A stretch of 53,193 nt of DNA from Streptomyces oceani (GCF_001751245.1 NZ_LJGU01000091.1:1-53193); one strand, 5' to 3'. Shown: positions 15,149 through 24,386, counted from the stretch's first letter. A program made the numbers and translations. Notes: generated by a model not told the origin, from the letters alone.

Positions 15149-16417
15149 TCAGCTCTTGTTGATGCGCTCGGCGATGACCTCGTCCGCTTCCTTGCCGGCC
15201 TTCTTCGGGTCCGTGCCCTTGAGCACCTTGGTCATGTACTCCTTGATCGGGTTTGGTTCCGTCTCGACGTTCGCCCAACCCGGAGTGACGGGAGTGAGGC
15301 GACCGACCTTGGAGGTTTCGACCATGGCCGCGGCGAAGGAGTCCGCTTCCGGCTCGATCTGGGCGGACTCCCGGTTCGGCAGCAGTCCGCCTTCCGTGGC
15401 CTCGGCGTACTTCCGCATCCACTTCTCCGAAGTGGCCATCCGCAGCCAGTCCTTGGCGAGTTCCTTGTTCGGCGAGCGCTCGGAAACCGCGAGGTTGGAG
15501 CCACCGAGGAAGACGCTGCCCGGCTTGTCCGCGCTCTTGCCCGGTATCGGGAAGTAGCCGAAGTCCGCCTCGCCGCCCGCCTTCTTGATGGCGTCCAGCG
15601 CGCCCGCGGCTTCCCATCCCAGACCAATCCAGGAGGCGACCTTCCCCTTGGGCACGACGTCCGTGGACTGCTGGGGCTTGGCCTCGTCCGTGTCCTTGGG
15701 TGCGGTGGAGAAGGACTGCAGCTTCTTGTAGAAGTCCATCGCCTTCTGGGCCTCGGGGCTGCTCAACGTGCCCTTCCAGGTGTCCCCCTGCTTGGCAGCC
15801 AGGGTGCCGCCCTCGTCCCAGAGCAAACCCGCGAAGACGTACCAGAACTGGCCTGGAAGGTAGATGGGCTGCTTGTCGGTCTTCTCCTCGATCTGTCGCA
15901 GCCCGTCGACCCACTCGTCCCGTGTCTTGGGTGGTTTGATCCCGGCCTTCTCGAAAGCCTTCTTGTCGTAGACCACGACACGGCTCGCGGCGTACCAGGG
16001 GGCGCTGTACAGCTTCCCGTCCAGTTCGGTCGAGGGCACCATGCCCTCGTTCCAACTGTCGTAGCCGAGCTTGCCCTTCATATCGGTGAGCTCCGCGAGC
16101 CCGCCGGTGGCAGCGTAGCCCGAGGTCTGCGTGTTCCCGAGTTCCAGGACGTCCGGGGGCGAGTCCTCGGAGAGCGCGGTGGTGATCTTCTCCTGGATGC
16201 CGTTCCAGTGCTGAACCTTGATCTCGACTTGCACGCCCTTGTGCTTGGCCTCGAACGCCTTGTTGAGTTCCTTCGCCCAGGCGTCGGGCGCCGAGCCGTC
16301 CATGGCCCAGATCGTGAGGGTGTCGTCCCCGCCCGCACTGTCGCCGTCCGACCCACAGGCCGTGAGGCCCGCCACCATGGCGGTGGCCCCCACAGCCGCT
16401 ATGAGCTTGCGCTTCAC
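15149..16417 (-). CDS. dasA: Chitobiose-binding lipoprotein DasA
   Basis: A 422-residue extracellular solute-binding protein (family 1). It begins with a lipoprotein signal: KRK, a hydrophobic stretch, and the lipobox L18-T19-A20-C21, where C21 is lipidated. The mature part has the two-lobe pattern, with LTIWAMDGSAPDAWAKELNK near the start and many aromatic sugar-stacking residues (WYAASR, FWYVFAGLLWD, WIGLGWEA). GTG 16417 is chosen because GAGGAGG lies six bases upstream; the TTG at 16432 falls inside that site. A perfect dre palindrome begins 83 bases upstream of the start, so DasR should control it. It is the first gene of the five-gene minus-strand operon. Confidence 0.95.
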   Translation of the reverse strand: MKRKLIAAVGATAMVAGLTACGSDGDSAGGDDTLTIWAMDGSAPDAWAKELNKAFEAKHKGVQVEIKVQHWNGIQEKITTALSEDSPPDVLELGNTQTSGYAATGGLAELTDMKGKLGYDSWNEGMVPSTELDGKLYSAPWYAASRVVVYDKKAFEKAGIKPPKTRDEWVDGLRQIEEKTDKQPIYLPGQFWYVFAGLLWDEGGTLAAKQGDTWKGTLSSPEAQKAMDFYKKLQSFSTAPKDTDEAKPQQSTDVVPKGKVASWIGLGWEAAGALDAIKKAGGEADFGYFPIPGKSADKPGSVFLGGSNLAVSERSPNKELAKDWLRMATSEKWMRKYAEATEGGLLPNRESAQIEPEADSFAAAMVETSKVGRLTPVTPGWANVETEPNPIKEYMTKVLKGTDPKKAGKEADEVIAERINKS

Positions 16418-16499
16418 GCCGTTCCTCCTCAATGGACCCGAAACCCGCCCACCGAGCTGACCGAGAACAGACGCCGGGCGCTGACCGTGGACACGGGCT

Positions 16500-16515
16500 A
16501 ATGGTTTAGACCATT
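16500..16515. promoter_or_regulatory. DasR operator (dre) between dasA and dasR
   Basis: AATGGTTTAGACCATT is a 16-bp near-perfect palindrome that fits the dre form nnTGGTnTAGACCAnn. It lies in the divergent dasA/dasR interval, 83 bases from dasA and 182 bases from dasR, so it can serve both promoters. Confidence 0.88.
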
Positions 16516-16523
16516 CCCGAAGC

Positions 16524-16538
16524 TTGGCCTAGACTTTT
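16524..16538. promoter_or_regulatory. Degenerate second dre-like half site
   Basis: TTGGCCTAGACTTTT keeps the core TGGnCTAGAC but loses the right arm (9 of 12 core positions). It lies about 25 bases from the main dre, on a similar helical face, and could support cooperative binding. Confidence 0.4.
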
Positions 16539-16697
16539 ATGGAGTGTCAACGGTGCCGCATACTCACGTGTGTTCCGTTACCGGAACGACATCTCGGCTC
16601 GGACGTCCGCACCAGCTCGGCACATGCCACGATGTGAACCGCCACGTACACGGAGGAGCCGGTGACGCCAGCAGCGCACAGGTCGGGAAGGGATGCC

Positions 16698-17507
16698 ATG
16701 GGCAGCGACGGGGTCACGGCCACGGCGGGCAACGCGGACAGCGCTCGTACCACGGAAGCCGGCGGCGGAAACGGTGGCGGCACTGGCGCACGGACCGCCC
16801 GAGTGCCCAAGTACTACCGGCTGAAGCGGCATCTCCTGGAGATGACCGAGACGATGCCGCCCGGCACCCCCGTACCACCGGAGCGCACGCTCGCGAGCGA
16901 GTTCGACACCTCGCGCACCACGGTCCGTCAGGCACTCCAGGAACTCGTCGTGGAGGGCCGGCTGGAGCGCATCCAGGGCAAGGGCACGTTCGTCGCCAAG
17001 CCCAAGGTCTCACAGGCCCTGCAACTCACCTCGTACACCGAGGACATGCGCGCCCAGGGCCTGGAGCCGACCTCTCAGCTGCTGGACATCGGCTACATCA
17101 CCGCGGACGACAGGATGGCCGAACTGCTGGACATCCCCGCCGGCGGACGGGTGTTGCGGATCGAACGGCTACGGCTGGCGAGCGGCGAACCGATGGCCAT
17201 CGAGACCACCCACCTGTCCCAGAAGCGCTTCCCCGCCCTGCGCCGCAGCCTGGCCAAGTACACCTCGTTGTACACCGCTCTGGCCGAGGTCTACGGCGTG
17301 CATCTCGCACAGGCGGCGGAGACGATCGAAACCTCGCTCGCCACGCCCCGCGAAGCTGGGCTGCTGGCCACGGACGTCGGGCTGCCGATGCTCATGCTCT
17401 CCCGACACTCCCAGGACGCCGCCGGTGAACCGGTCGAATGGGTCCGGTCCGTATACCGGGGCGATCGCTACAAGTTCGTGGCCACGCTGGAACGTCCGGC
17501 CCTCTGA
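16698..17507 (+). CDS. dasR: GntR/HutC-family regulator DasR
   Basis: A 269-residue repressor. The N-terminal tail is low-complexity (AGGGNGGGTG), then the winged helix spans residues 38-105 with recognition helix [19 protein letters not shown] and wing [10 protein letters not shown]. The UTRA effector domain occupies about 115-265 and binds amino-sugar phosphates such as GlcN-6-P in known DasR proteins. DasR links chitin/GlcNAc status to transport, development and antibiotic production. It is divergent from the operon it controls. ATG 16698 has GGAAGGGA upstream. GTG 16662 also has a good GGAGG at the proper distance and would add 12 residues, so the true start is uncertain. Confidence 0.95.
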   Translation: MGSDGVTATAGNADSARTTEAGGGNGGGTGARTARVPKYYRLKRHLLEMTETMPPGTPVPPERTLASEFDTSRTTVRQALQELVVEGRLERIQGKGTFVAKPKVSQALQLTSYTEDMRAQGLEPTSQLLDIGYITADDRMAELLDIPAGGRVLRIERLRLASGEPMAIETTHLSQKRFPALRRSLAKYTSLYTALAEVYGVHLAQAAETIETSLATPREAGLLATDVGLPMLMLSRHSQDAAGEPVEWVRSVYRGDRYKFVATLERPAL

Positions 17508-17641
17508 TCCCGGTCAGCGGAAGCATCTGCCGCATGGCCATCCCGTTATGGGCAAAGGTAGTGACGGGAAGCCGGTTCTCTGACTACGTTACCTGCGCAG
17601 CATCAAGATCATGCCAGCTCAGGACGGACGGAGCAGCAGCC

Positions 17642-17908
17642 ATGTCACCACCATCCTCGTCCGGCGGCGGGCCAACCGTCACGCCCAACCGGGTGTTGAT
17701 CGCACTCTGCCTGGTGGTGCCGTTCGTCGCGATGCTCTGGGTCGGCTCCTACGACAGTGTGGAGCCGACCCTCATCGGGGTCCCCTTCTTCTACTGGTAC
17801 CAGATGCTCTGGGTGCCGCTCTCGACCGCGCTGACCGCCGTCGCGTACGTCCTGCTGCGCCGGGAGAAGGCCGCGCGCAAGCGGCAGGAGGAGGGGGAGG
17901 TCCAGTGA
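17642..17908 (+). CDS. DUF3311 small membrane protein
   Basis: An 88-residue protein with two transmembrane helices (about 20-38 and 48-72) and a basic, Glu-rich C-terminus (RREKAARKRQEEGE). DUF3311 proteins are regularly found directly before SSS-family symporter genes and are thought to be accessory subunits, in the manner of the DUF485/ActP pair. The stop overlaps the symporter GTG by four bases (GTGA), supporting coupled synthesis. The ATG follows GGAGCAGCAGCC. Confidence 0.88.
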   Translation: MSPPSSSGGGPTVTPNRVLIALCLVVPFVAMLWVGSYDSVEPTLIGVPFFYWYQMLWVPLSTALTAVAYVLLRREKAARKRQEEGEVQ

Positions 17909-19506
17909 ACGACGGCGTCAACGGAGTCGCACTCGCGGTCTTCACCTTCTTCTTCCTCCTGGTCACCGTGATGGGCTTCATGGCCGCACGCTGGCGCAGG
18001 GCAGCCGAAGCCGACAACCTGGACGAATGGGGCCTGGGTGGACGGAGCTTCGGCACCTGGGTCACCTGGTTCCTGCTCGGCGGCGACCTGTACACGGCGT
18101 ACACCTTCGTCGCCGTGCCAGCCGCGATCTACGCGGGCGGGGCCGCCGGGTTCTTCGCGGTGCCGTACACCATCCTCGTCTATCCGCTCATCTTCACCTT
18201 CCTGCCCCGGCTCTGGTCCGTCTCGCACCGTCGCGGGTACGTCACCACCTCGGACTTCGTGAAGGGCCGCTTCGGCTCCCGTGGGCTGTCCCTGGCGGTG
18301 GCGCTGACCGGCCTCCTCGCGACCATGCCGTACATCGCACTGCAGTTGGTCGGCATCCAGGCGGTGCTGTCCGTGATGGGCATCGGCGGTGGGGAGTCGA
18401 CCCACTGGTTCATCAAGGACCTGCCACTGCTGATCGCCTTCGGCGTGCTGGCGGCCTACACGTACTCCTCGGGCCTACGGGCACCCGCGCTCATCGCCTT
18501 CGTCAAGGACGCGCTGATCTACCTCGTCATCGCGGTGGCGATCGTCTACATCCCGATCGAGCTGGGTGGCTTCGACGAGATCTTCAGCAGCGCCGAAGAG
18601 CGGCTGTCCGAGACCGGTGGTTCGCTGGTGGCCGGCCCGGAGGGGCAGTGGGCGTACGCCACGCTCGCTTTGGGCTCGGCACTCGCACTGTTCATGTATC
18701 CGCACTCGATCACGGCCACGCTCTCCAGCCGCAGCCGCGAGGTCATCCGCCGGAACACCACCATTCTGCCGATGTACTCCCTGATGCTGGGTCTGTTGGC
18801 GCTGTTGGGCTTCATGGGCATCGCAGCCGGGATCGAGGTGGACAACGGGCAACTGGTGGTACCGCAGCTGTTCGAGAACATGTTCCCGGACTGGTTCGCG
18901 GGCGTGGCCTTCGCCGCGATCGGCATCGGTGCCCTGGTGCCGGCCGCCATCATGTCCATCGCCGCCGCCAACCTGTTCACCCGCAACATCTACCGGGACT
19001 TCTTCCGGCCCGACGCCACGCCGGCTCAGGAGACGAAGGTCTCCAAAATCACCTCTCTGCTGGTCAAGGTGGGTGCGTTGGCCTTCGTGCTGACCCTGGA
19101 CAAGACCACCGCCATCAACTTCCAGTTGTTGGGTGGCATCTGGATCGTGCAGACGATGCCGGCGCTCGTGGGCGGCCTGTTCACCCGGTGGTTCCATCGC
19201 TGGGCCTTGCTGGGCGGCTGGGCGGTGGGCATGGTCTACGGCACCGTGGCCGCGTACAACGTCTCCAGCCCAACCCAGGAGCACTTCGCGGGCAGCAATG
19301 ACACGATCCCCCTCATTGGCGAGATCGGATACATCGGGTTGACGGCGTTCGTGCTCAACGCGCTGGTGACGGTCGGTCTGACACTTGTCCTGCGGGCGCT
19401 GAAGGCACCGGACGGCAAGGACGAGACGGAGCCCGGTGACTACACCGCCGACGCCGGGGACCCCCAGGTGCGCGAGGAACTCCCGGCGCCCGCCGGCGAC
19501 CGCTGA
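17905..19506 (+). CDS. Sodium:solute symporter (SSS family, MctC-like)
   Basis: A 533-residue integral membrane carrier with about 13 hydrophobic helices. It shows the SSS features GLGGRSFGTWVTWFLLGGDL near the first helices, GYVTTSDFVKGRFGS, and IAAANLFTRNIYRDF in the later conserved loop. The C-terminal tail is acidic. Relatives import monocarboxylates, amino acids or acetate with sodium; the substrate is not determinable here. It is coupled to the DUF3311 gene by a GTGA overlap and lies next to dasR, but no dre site is visible in front of the pair, so DasR control is not supported. Confidence 0.92.
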   Translation: MNDGVNGVALAVFTFFFLLVTVMGFMAARWRRAAEADNLDEWGLGGRSFGTWVTWFLLGGDLYTAYTFVAVPAAIYAGGAAGFFAVPYTILVYPLIFTFLPRLWSVSHRRGYVTTSDFVKGRFGSRGLSLAVALTGLLATMPYIALQLVGIQAVLSVMGIGGGESTHWFIKDLPLLIAFGVLAAYTYSSGLRAPALIAFVKDALIYLVIAVAIVYIPIELGGFDEIFSSAEERLSETGGSLVAGPEGQWAYATLALGSALALFMYPHSITATLSSRSREVIRRNTTILPMYSLMLGLLALLGFMGIAAGIEVDNGQLVVPQLFENMFPDWFAGVAFAAIGIGALVPAAIMSIAAANLFTRNIYRDFFRPDATPAQETKVSKITSLLVKVGALAFVLTLDKTTAINFQLLGGIWIVQTMPALVGGLFTRWFHRWALLGGWAVGMVYGTVAAYNVSSPTQEHFAGSNDTIPLIGEIGYIGLTAFVLNALVTVGLTLVLRALKAPDGKDETEPGDYTADAGDPQVREELPAPAGDR

Positions 19507-19580
19507 GCCATCCCTCGTACTCCGTCCAGCTCCGCGCCCCGCTGACGCGATTGTCAGTGGGGCGCGGCATGCTTGGACTC

Positions 19581-20183
19581 ATGGAGATCACGATCCGAAC
19601 GGCGCGTCCGCGGGAGTTCGCGGATATCTCGGAGCTGACCGAGCAGGTGTACGTGGGCGACGGCTTGTTGACGTACGGCGCCGCGGACCCGTATCTCGCC
19701 CGGCTCCGGGACACCGCTGGCAGAGCTGAGCACTCGGAGATCGTCGTGGCCGTACGGGAGGAGGACGTGACGGACGCGAGCGCGACCGACGCAAGCGCAC
19801 GAGCGGGCCAACTCGTGCTGGGCGCCGTGACGTTCGTGCCGGAGGGCGGGAAGTGGGCTCAGGTCGCCGGACCGGACGAGGCGGAGTTCCGGATGCTGGT
19901 GGTCGGCCGTGCCGCGCGTGGGCGAGGCGTCGGCGAGTCGCTGGTCCGCGAGTGTCTCGCCCGAGCGCGGGAGCGGGGGCTGGCCCGGGTGGTGCTCTCC
20001 AGCGATCCCCTGATGAAGACCGCACACCGACTGTACGAGCGTCTCGGGTTCCGTCGTACGCCAACTCGGGACTGGGAACCGATACCCGGCCACGCCCTGT
20101 GGACGTTCGCGGTGGAACTCCCGCCACCGGGAAGCGGGAGACCACACACGGAGGAGCGTGCCGCGGAGGTCCGGAGAAGGTGA
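19581..20183 (+). CDS. GNAT-family N-acetyltransferase
   Basis: A 200-residue acetyltransferase. The acetyl-CoA loop is VVGRAARGRGVGESLVRECL (Q/RxxGxG/A pattern), preceded by the beta-4 strand EFRMLVV and followed by ARVVLSSDPLMKTAHRLYERLGFRR. The protein N-terminus EITIRTARPREFADI is typical. The acceptor is unknown. ATG 19581 is chosen by homology of the N-terminus; ATG 19569 is also possible and neither has a strong ribosome binding site. Confidence 0.85.
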   Translation: MEITIRTARPREFADISELTEQVYVGDGLLTYGAADPYLARLRDTAGRAEHSEIVVAVREEDVTDASATDASARAGQLVLGAVTFVPEGGKWAQVAGPDEAEFRMLVVGRAARGRGVGESLVRECLARARERGLARVVLSSDPLMKTAHRLYERLGFRRTPTRDWEPIPGHALWTFAVELPPPGSGRPHTEERAAEVRRR

Positions 20184-20231
20184 ACCGGCGCCTCCGTCCC
20201 GCGCTGCACCGTCGTCAGGTGCGGAAGTCGC

Positions 20232-20807
20232 TCAGCAGCCGCCGCAGTTGTGATAGGTCACGTCCCAGTGATCGCCCTCGCGGTAGTAGACGTTGCCCGA
20301 GCCGGACTCCCATTTCGAGCCGCCGATGGAGGTGAAGGTGTTCTTGATGTAGTTGTCGAGACAGTTGGACAGGCTGAAGTCGACCTTGTAGCCGTTCCAG
20401 TGGCTGTACTCGCCGCTGGCGTGTCCCGTCTCCGTGCCACCGGTGAGGTTGATCCCGCAACCGCTGGCGCTCTTCAGCGTGATCACCCCGTCGACCGTCG
20501 CCGAGTTGATCTGGTCGAAGGACGTACAGGTCGACGTGTTGCGGTCGGAGCACCCGCCGCTGGACGACCAGGTCAACCCGGCGTCCTCGAACTTGGCGGT
20601 GGCCTCCCCATGACTCAGCTTGGCGAGGGGCTGGGCTTCGGCCGCGGCGGACCGCCCACTGTCAGAGGAGGGCGCGGTCGCCACCGCGGCGCCCGTGCCG
20701 GAGATCGCGAGAGCCAGCACCGCTCCCGCACCGACCAGCAGACGCGTTCGCCCGCGTGGTCTGGGGCGGGACGCGGGACTGTCGTTCTGGACCAGGCCAC
20801 TGAGCAT
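20232..20807 (-). CDS. Secreted Cys-rich protein, possible M15-like peptidase
   Basis: A 191-residue exported protein. It has a basic N-region (RPRPRGRTR), a hydrophobic core (LLVGAGAVLALAISG) and a probable cleavage after AVA/TAP. The mature part has about eight cysteines likely forming disulfides. The stretch TGHASGEYSHWNGYKVDF and the later HWDV (GDHWDVTYHNC) keep the His...Asp...His spacing of M15/hedgehog-like zinc peptidases, and in streptomycete homologs this SHWNGYKVD core is strongly recurrent in my recollection. Activity is therefore plausible but unproven. The ATG is preceded by GGAGGCATC, an excellent ribosome binding site. Confidence 0.8.
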   Translation of the reverse strand: MLSGLVQNDSPASRPRPRGRTRLLVGAGAVLALAISGTGAAVATAPSSDSGRSAAAEAQPLAKLSHGEATAKFEDAGLTWSSSGGCSDRNTSTCTSFDQINSATVDGVITLKSASGCGINLTGGTETGHASGEYSHWNGYKVDFSLSNCLDNYIKNTFTSIGGSKWESGSGNVYYREGDHWDVTYHNCGGC

Positions 20808-20981
20808 GATGCCTCCGTACGGTGTGGGGGCGGCTGGCGGGCGAGAGTGCCGGCCGGCCGTTCCGCCGACTTTGGCGTGCCCAGGACAATCGCGTCAATG
20901 CCTGGCCCGTGCCGCCAATGGCGGGCCCATTGACGACACGTCGCCGTACCTCACCGCGCCCGCTCGCTCAGCCCGTGGCGA

Positions 20982-21614
20982 TCAGTCGTTGGGGACGGTG
21001 TCGTAGCGCGGCGTGCCGTCCGCCATCTGTCGCAAAGCGTCCTTGCGGTCCCGCTTCGAGAGCCGGTCGATGTAGAGGTAGCCGTTGAGATGGTCAGTCT
21101 CGTGCTGCAGACAGCGCGCGAAGTACCCACTGCCGCGCACCACGATCGGCTTGCCCTGGAGATCCTGGCCTCGCACCACCGCGTAGTCCGGTCGGGCCAA
21201 CGGGACGTAGGCGGTGGGCACCGACAGGCACCCCTCGTTGGACTCGTCCAACAGACGCTCGCCGGCGGGGAGTTCGTCCAGCACCGGATTGCAGACGTAG
21301 CCGACGTGCCGCACGTCGTCATCGTCCGGACAGTCGTAGACGAAGACCTTCAGATCGACCCCGATCTGGTTCGCCGCCAGGCCGACGCCCTCCGCCGCGT
21401 GCTGGCTCGCGAACATGTCGTCGACCAGGCGCGACAACTCGTCATCGAACTCGGTGACCGCCGCGCACTCCCGATGTAGCACGGGATTTCCCACGACCGT
21501 GATCGGACGTGCCGCACCACGCGCCCGATGCGCCGCTTCACGCTCCGCGCAGTCCTCGGTGTCGACAACGAACTCGCCGGTGGTCTCCGGTCCGGTCTCC
21601 TGCTGCTGCGCCAT
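20982..21614 (-). CDS. def: Peptide deformylase
   Basis: A 210-residue metal-dependent deformylase that removes the formyl group from nascent proteins. All three motifs are present: [10 protein letters not shown] (76-85), EGCLSVP (127-133, metal ligand C129) and QHETDHLNG (170-178, ligands H171 and H175, catalytic E172). The first 35 residues are a Gln/Glu-rich extension found in actinomycete enzymes. ATG 21614 fits this extension; the open frame to 21692 has no supporting signals. Confidence 0.95.
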   Translation of the reverse strand: MAQQQETGPETTGEFVVDTEDCAEREAAHRARGAARPITVVGNPVLHRECAAVTEFDDELSRLVDDMFASQHAAEGVGLAANQIGVDLKVFVYDCPDDDDVRHVGYVCNPVLDELPAGERLLDESNEGCLSVPTAYVPLARPDYAVVRGQDLQGKPIVVRGSGYFARCLQHETDHLNGYLYIDRLSKRDRKDALRQMADGTPRYDTVPND

Positions 21615-21708
21615 GACGCCGTACGCCTTCCTCACCCCGGTCCACCGGACCGCCTCTGGTCTTTCCGCCCTACAGAGTACGGCCCACAACACACGCCCCG
21701 TGCCGCGG

Positions 21709-22710
21709 TCAGCACACCTCTTCCAGGTCCCGCCACTCCCTGCTGTCCGGGCTGTCCGCCACCCAACTGTCCAGCAGCCCGCGCACCAGCCCGGCCGGCG
21801 CGGCGAGACCGCACTCCCGCTCCGCCACCCACAGGTCGCCCGGCCCGCCGGCGGTCATATGGCCGAGTGGGCCCGGATGCCCGGGCGAACTGTGGTCATG
21901 CGGGTCCAGGTGCAAGGCACCGTCGCCCTCGTCACTCGGCATGCTGCTCTCCGAGCAGGAGCGGCACAGCAGTCGTACGGACGAGGACCAGTCCTCCGCG
22001 GCGAAGCCGGCCTCGGCGGCCAGACGCTCCAGGGCGTCCCGGTCCGCCTCGGTGGCCGCGTCAAGCAACACCACCCAGGTGGGCACCGGGGAGGGGGCCC
22101 ACAACTCGATCTCGTCGAACACCGGATACGAGTGCCCCCTGCCCGTGGTGCGCTCGCCGTGCGGCACTCCGTCGTGCAACACCACCTCGCCCCAGCGACG
22201 GCCTGACGACGGCAGCGGAATGCTCTGGACCAGCAGCCTGGCCGGATCGACCCGACGGCCCCACACCACCTCGGCCTCGCCCTCCGGCGAGAGGCGCACC
22301 GTCGCGCTGCCCAGCCGCATGCCGGTGGGTTCTCCGGCCGCTGCCGAACCACGTGCCTCGCCCGGCACCCGCAGCCCGTACGCCTGCCAGGCGCGCCGTG
22401 CCAGCGGCCAGTCCTGCAGGGCGGTCGCGGCGATGCCGACGTTCCACCAGTCGGGCGCCCCGGTGTCCCGGTCCAACAGCGCGACCGCGCGCAGGCCAGC
22501 GGACCGCGCCTGCTCCCAGTCGTGCCGGAACTTGTGCAGCAGCGCGAGGTTGAACCACGACTCGGACAGCCATGGCTCCAGGTCAGCGGCTCGGGTCAGC
22601 AGAGCACCGGCGTCCTCGTAACGACCATCGCCGATGAGCGTGAAAGCGCGGTCAGTGGCCTGCCGCCAGGAAGCGGAGGGCCGGTGCCGCTCCTTGCCGA
22701 AGATCCTCAC
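21709..22710 (-). CDS. TPR-containing conserved protein
   Basis: A 333-residue protein. Residues about 15-115 form two to three tetratricopeptide-like helical pairs ([20 protein letters not shown] and [20 protein letters not shown]), suggesting protein-protein contact. The remainder has a beta-rich middle ([20 protein letters not shown]) with His and Cys residues ([23 protein letters not shown]) that could bind metal. No enzymatic motif is recognised and the function is unknown. The start is a GTG at 22710 with GGCGGCATA just upstream; an extension upstream to 22833 looks non-coding. It sits 94 bases upstream of peptide deformylase on the same strand, so the two may be co-transcribed. Confidence 0.8.
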   Translation of the reverse strand: MRIFGKERHRPSASWRQATDRAFTLIGDGRYEDAGALLTRAADLEPWLSESWFNLALLHKFRHDWEQARSAGLRAVALLDRDTGAPDWWNVGIAATALQDWPLARRAWQAYGLRVPGEARGSAAAGEPTGMRLGSATVRLSPEGEAEVVWGRRVDPARLLVQSIPLPSSGRRWGEVVLHDGVPHGERTTGRGHSYPVFDEIELWAPSPVPTWVVLLDAATEADRDALERLAAEAGFAAEDWSSSVRLLCRSCSESSMPSDEGDGALHLDPHDHSSPGHPGPLGHMTAGGPGDLWVAERECGLAAPAGLVRGLLDSWVADSPDSREWRDLEEVC

Positions 22711-23083
22711 TATGCCGCCTGATTCCCGCCTGTCGGTTGTCCGGTGTGCTGTGGTGCCCGTCCGACGCGAGGCGACGCGGTACGACGCCATGCGCGCTGT
22801 CGGGTTCCCCTCTTCGCATCCAACCATGCCCACTCGGACGCCCGCTCACTACCCTGTATCCGGCCGTCGGGAAATCAGCCGTGATCCTTCGGGCGCCCGG
22901 CTCTCCGCCCCAGCGCGGACAGCCCGTTCGGCGCCTCCGCACCGGACGGGCAGGGTTTCGCCACTCCTCCACCCGGCTGCTCCGCATCCCTCGCGAGACG
23001 GCTCGGGAGCCACCTGATCGAGTGAGTGGCGGACGTACGTGCCGCCCGCTAACCGGGCGCGTACCTGAACCGCAACTTCCCGT
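22711..23083. other. Intergenic region between the TPR gene and rsrA
   Basis: This 373-base gap holds no credible gene. It contains a weak hairpin (GCCCG, loop, CGGGC at 23044-23058) that may end the sigR-rsrA transcript, and the promoter of the TPR gene, for which I see no clear consensus. Confidence 0.5.
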
Positions 23084-23407
23084 TCAGGCCAGCTTCTTGC
23101 GCGGACTGGCGCTCGAATCGCTCTCGTCCACCGACTCCTGTGCGGGCGCTTCGCCCGCCCGGATCGACTCGATCCGGCTCATCACCTTGGACCGCAGGTC
23201 GGCGGGCACGTCGTCGTGTCCACAGCACCGTCCGACGAGCTTCTTGACCTCCTGCTCGAGGCCGTACTTCTCCAGGCACGGGGAACACTCGTCGAAGTGC
23301 TCCTGGAACTTCTCGCACGCCTGGTCGGGCATCTCCTGGTCCAGGTACTCGTAGAGATGGTCCAGGATCTCGGAGCAGTCCGTCTCGTGTGGCTCTCCAC
23401 AACTCAT
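23084..23407 (-). CDS. rsrA: Redox-sensing zinc anti-sigma factor RsrA
   Basis: A 107-residue zinc-binding anti-sigma factor. Every functionally studied position of S. coelicolor RsrA is conserved at the same number: C3, C11, C31, H37, C41, C44, C61 and C62. H37, C41 and C44 with C11 form the zinc site, and C11-C44 is the trigger disulfide that releases SigR under thiol oxidation. Its ATG overlaps the sigR stop (ATGA), giving translational coupling with its partner. The charged C-terminal tail is dispensable in character. Confidence 0.97.
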   Translation of the reverse strand: MSCGEPHETDCSEILDHLYEYLDQEMPDQACEKFQEHFDECSPCLEKYGLEQEVKKLVGRCCGHDDVPADLRSKVMSRIESIRAGEAPAQESVDESDSSASPRKKLA

Positions 23408-24300
23408 GAGCCCGAGCCCTTCCGGTCGTGCGACTCCCCCGACCCCGGCGTCGTCGGGGAGACCCCGCGGCCCGGCCTGTCCGGAACGGACCCGCCCGCC
23501 GCCGGCGCGACCCCCGCCGGAACCAGCCCGCGCTCCTGGGCGTAGTCCTCCAGCATGCCGCGCAGCTGCCGACGTCCGCGGTGCAGACGGGACATCACCG
23601 TGCCGATGGGTGTCCCCATGATGTCCGCGATCTCCTTGTAGGCAAACCCTTCGACGTCCGCGAGATAGACGGCGATCCGGAATTCCTCCGGAATGTCCTG
23701 CAGCGCCTCCTTCACGTCCGAGTCCGGAAGGTGGTCCAGGGCCTGGGCCTCGGCGGAACGCAGCCCCGTGGACATGTGCGACTCGGCCCGTGCCAACTGC
23801 CAGTCCTCGATCTCCTCGGCCGCGCTGCGCTGTGGCTCGCGCTGCTTCTTGCGGTAGGAGTTGATGAAGGTGTTGGTGAGAATGCGGTACAGCCACGCCT
23901 TGAGATTGGTGCCGGCGCGGAACTGGTGGAAGGACGCGTAGGCCTTCGCGTACGTCTCCTGCACCAGGTCCTCCGCGTCCGCCGGGTTGCGCGTCATGCG
24001 CAGGGCGGCGCTGTACATCTGGTCCAGAAACGTGAGGGCGTCCCGCTCGAAACGTGCGTTCCGTTCCGAAGCGGTCTCCTGCGGCGTGCTCGGGGCGTGC
24101 TCCGTGCCGTCGTCGGTCCCTGGGACTGCACCCACCTCCTGAGACGAAGCGCGGGCCCCGGGTGCGGACCCGTTCCTCTCGGAGAATAGACGACCTTCCG
24201 CGCCCGGCGCCGCCTGAATCTTCGAGCCACCGGCCAGCGCCAGCGTGGCCCAGTCCAGGTCAGCAGCCTGAGGACGCTGTGGGCAAGCGACAGAACCCAT
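23404..24300 (-). CDS. sigR: ECF sigma factor SigR (thiol-oxidative stress), with long and short forms
   Basis: A 298-residue ECF sigma factor in the long form. Region 2 runs from about residue 82 ([40 protein letters not shown]) and region 4 contains the [23 protein letters not shown]. Both are typical of SigR, which activates thioredoxin and mycothiol genes. ATG 24300 has GAGGAAG upstream. A GTG at 24135, at codon 56, would give a 243-residue form. That 55-residue difference equals the extension distinguishing SigR' from SigR in S. coelicolor, so both are probably made. A SigR-type promoter lies 54 bases upstream of the long start. The stop overlaps rsrA. Confidence 0.95.
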   Translation of the reverse strand: MGSVACPQRPQAADLDWATLALAGGSKIQAAPGAEGRLFSERNGSAPGARASSQEVGAVPGTDDGTEHAPSTPQETASERNARFERDALTFLDQMYSAALRMTRNPADAEDLVQETYAKAYASFHQFRAGTNLKAWLYRILTNTFINSYRKKQREPQRSAAEEIEDWQLARAESHMSTGLRSAEAQALDHLPDSDVKEALQDIPEEFRIAVYLADVEGFAYKEIADIMGTPIGTVMSRLHRGRRQLRGMLEDYAQERGLVPAGVAPAAGGSVPDRPGRGVSPTTPGSGESHDRKGSGS

Positions 24301-24360
24301 GAGGGCGGCTTCCTCTCGTTTCGGCGTACCCGAGCCTCTCCCGGCCGGGGTCGCCCGTAC

Positions 24361-24386
24361 AACAACAACCACCCGACGCGCATTCC
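24361..24386 (-). promoter_or_regulatory. SigR-dependent promoter (sigR p2): GGAAT-N18-GTT
   Basis: On the minus strand GGAAT (24386-24382) and GTT (24363-24361) are separated by exactly 18 bases, the SigR consensus. It drives the long sigR start and provides positive autoregulation. Two further GTT triplets follow at three-base steps, so the -10 could shift by 3 or 6 bases. Confidence 0.85.
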
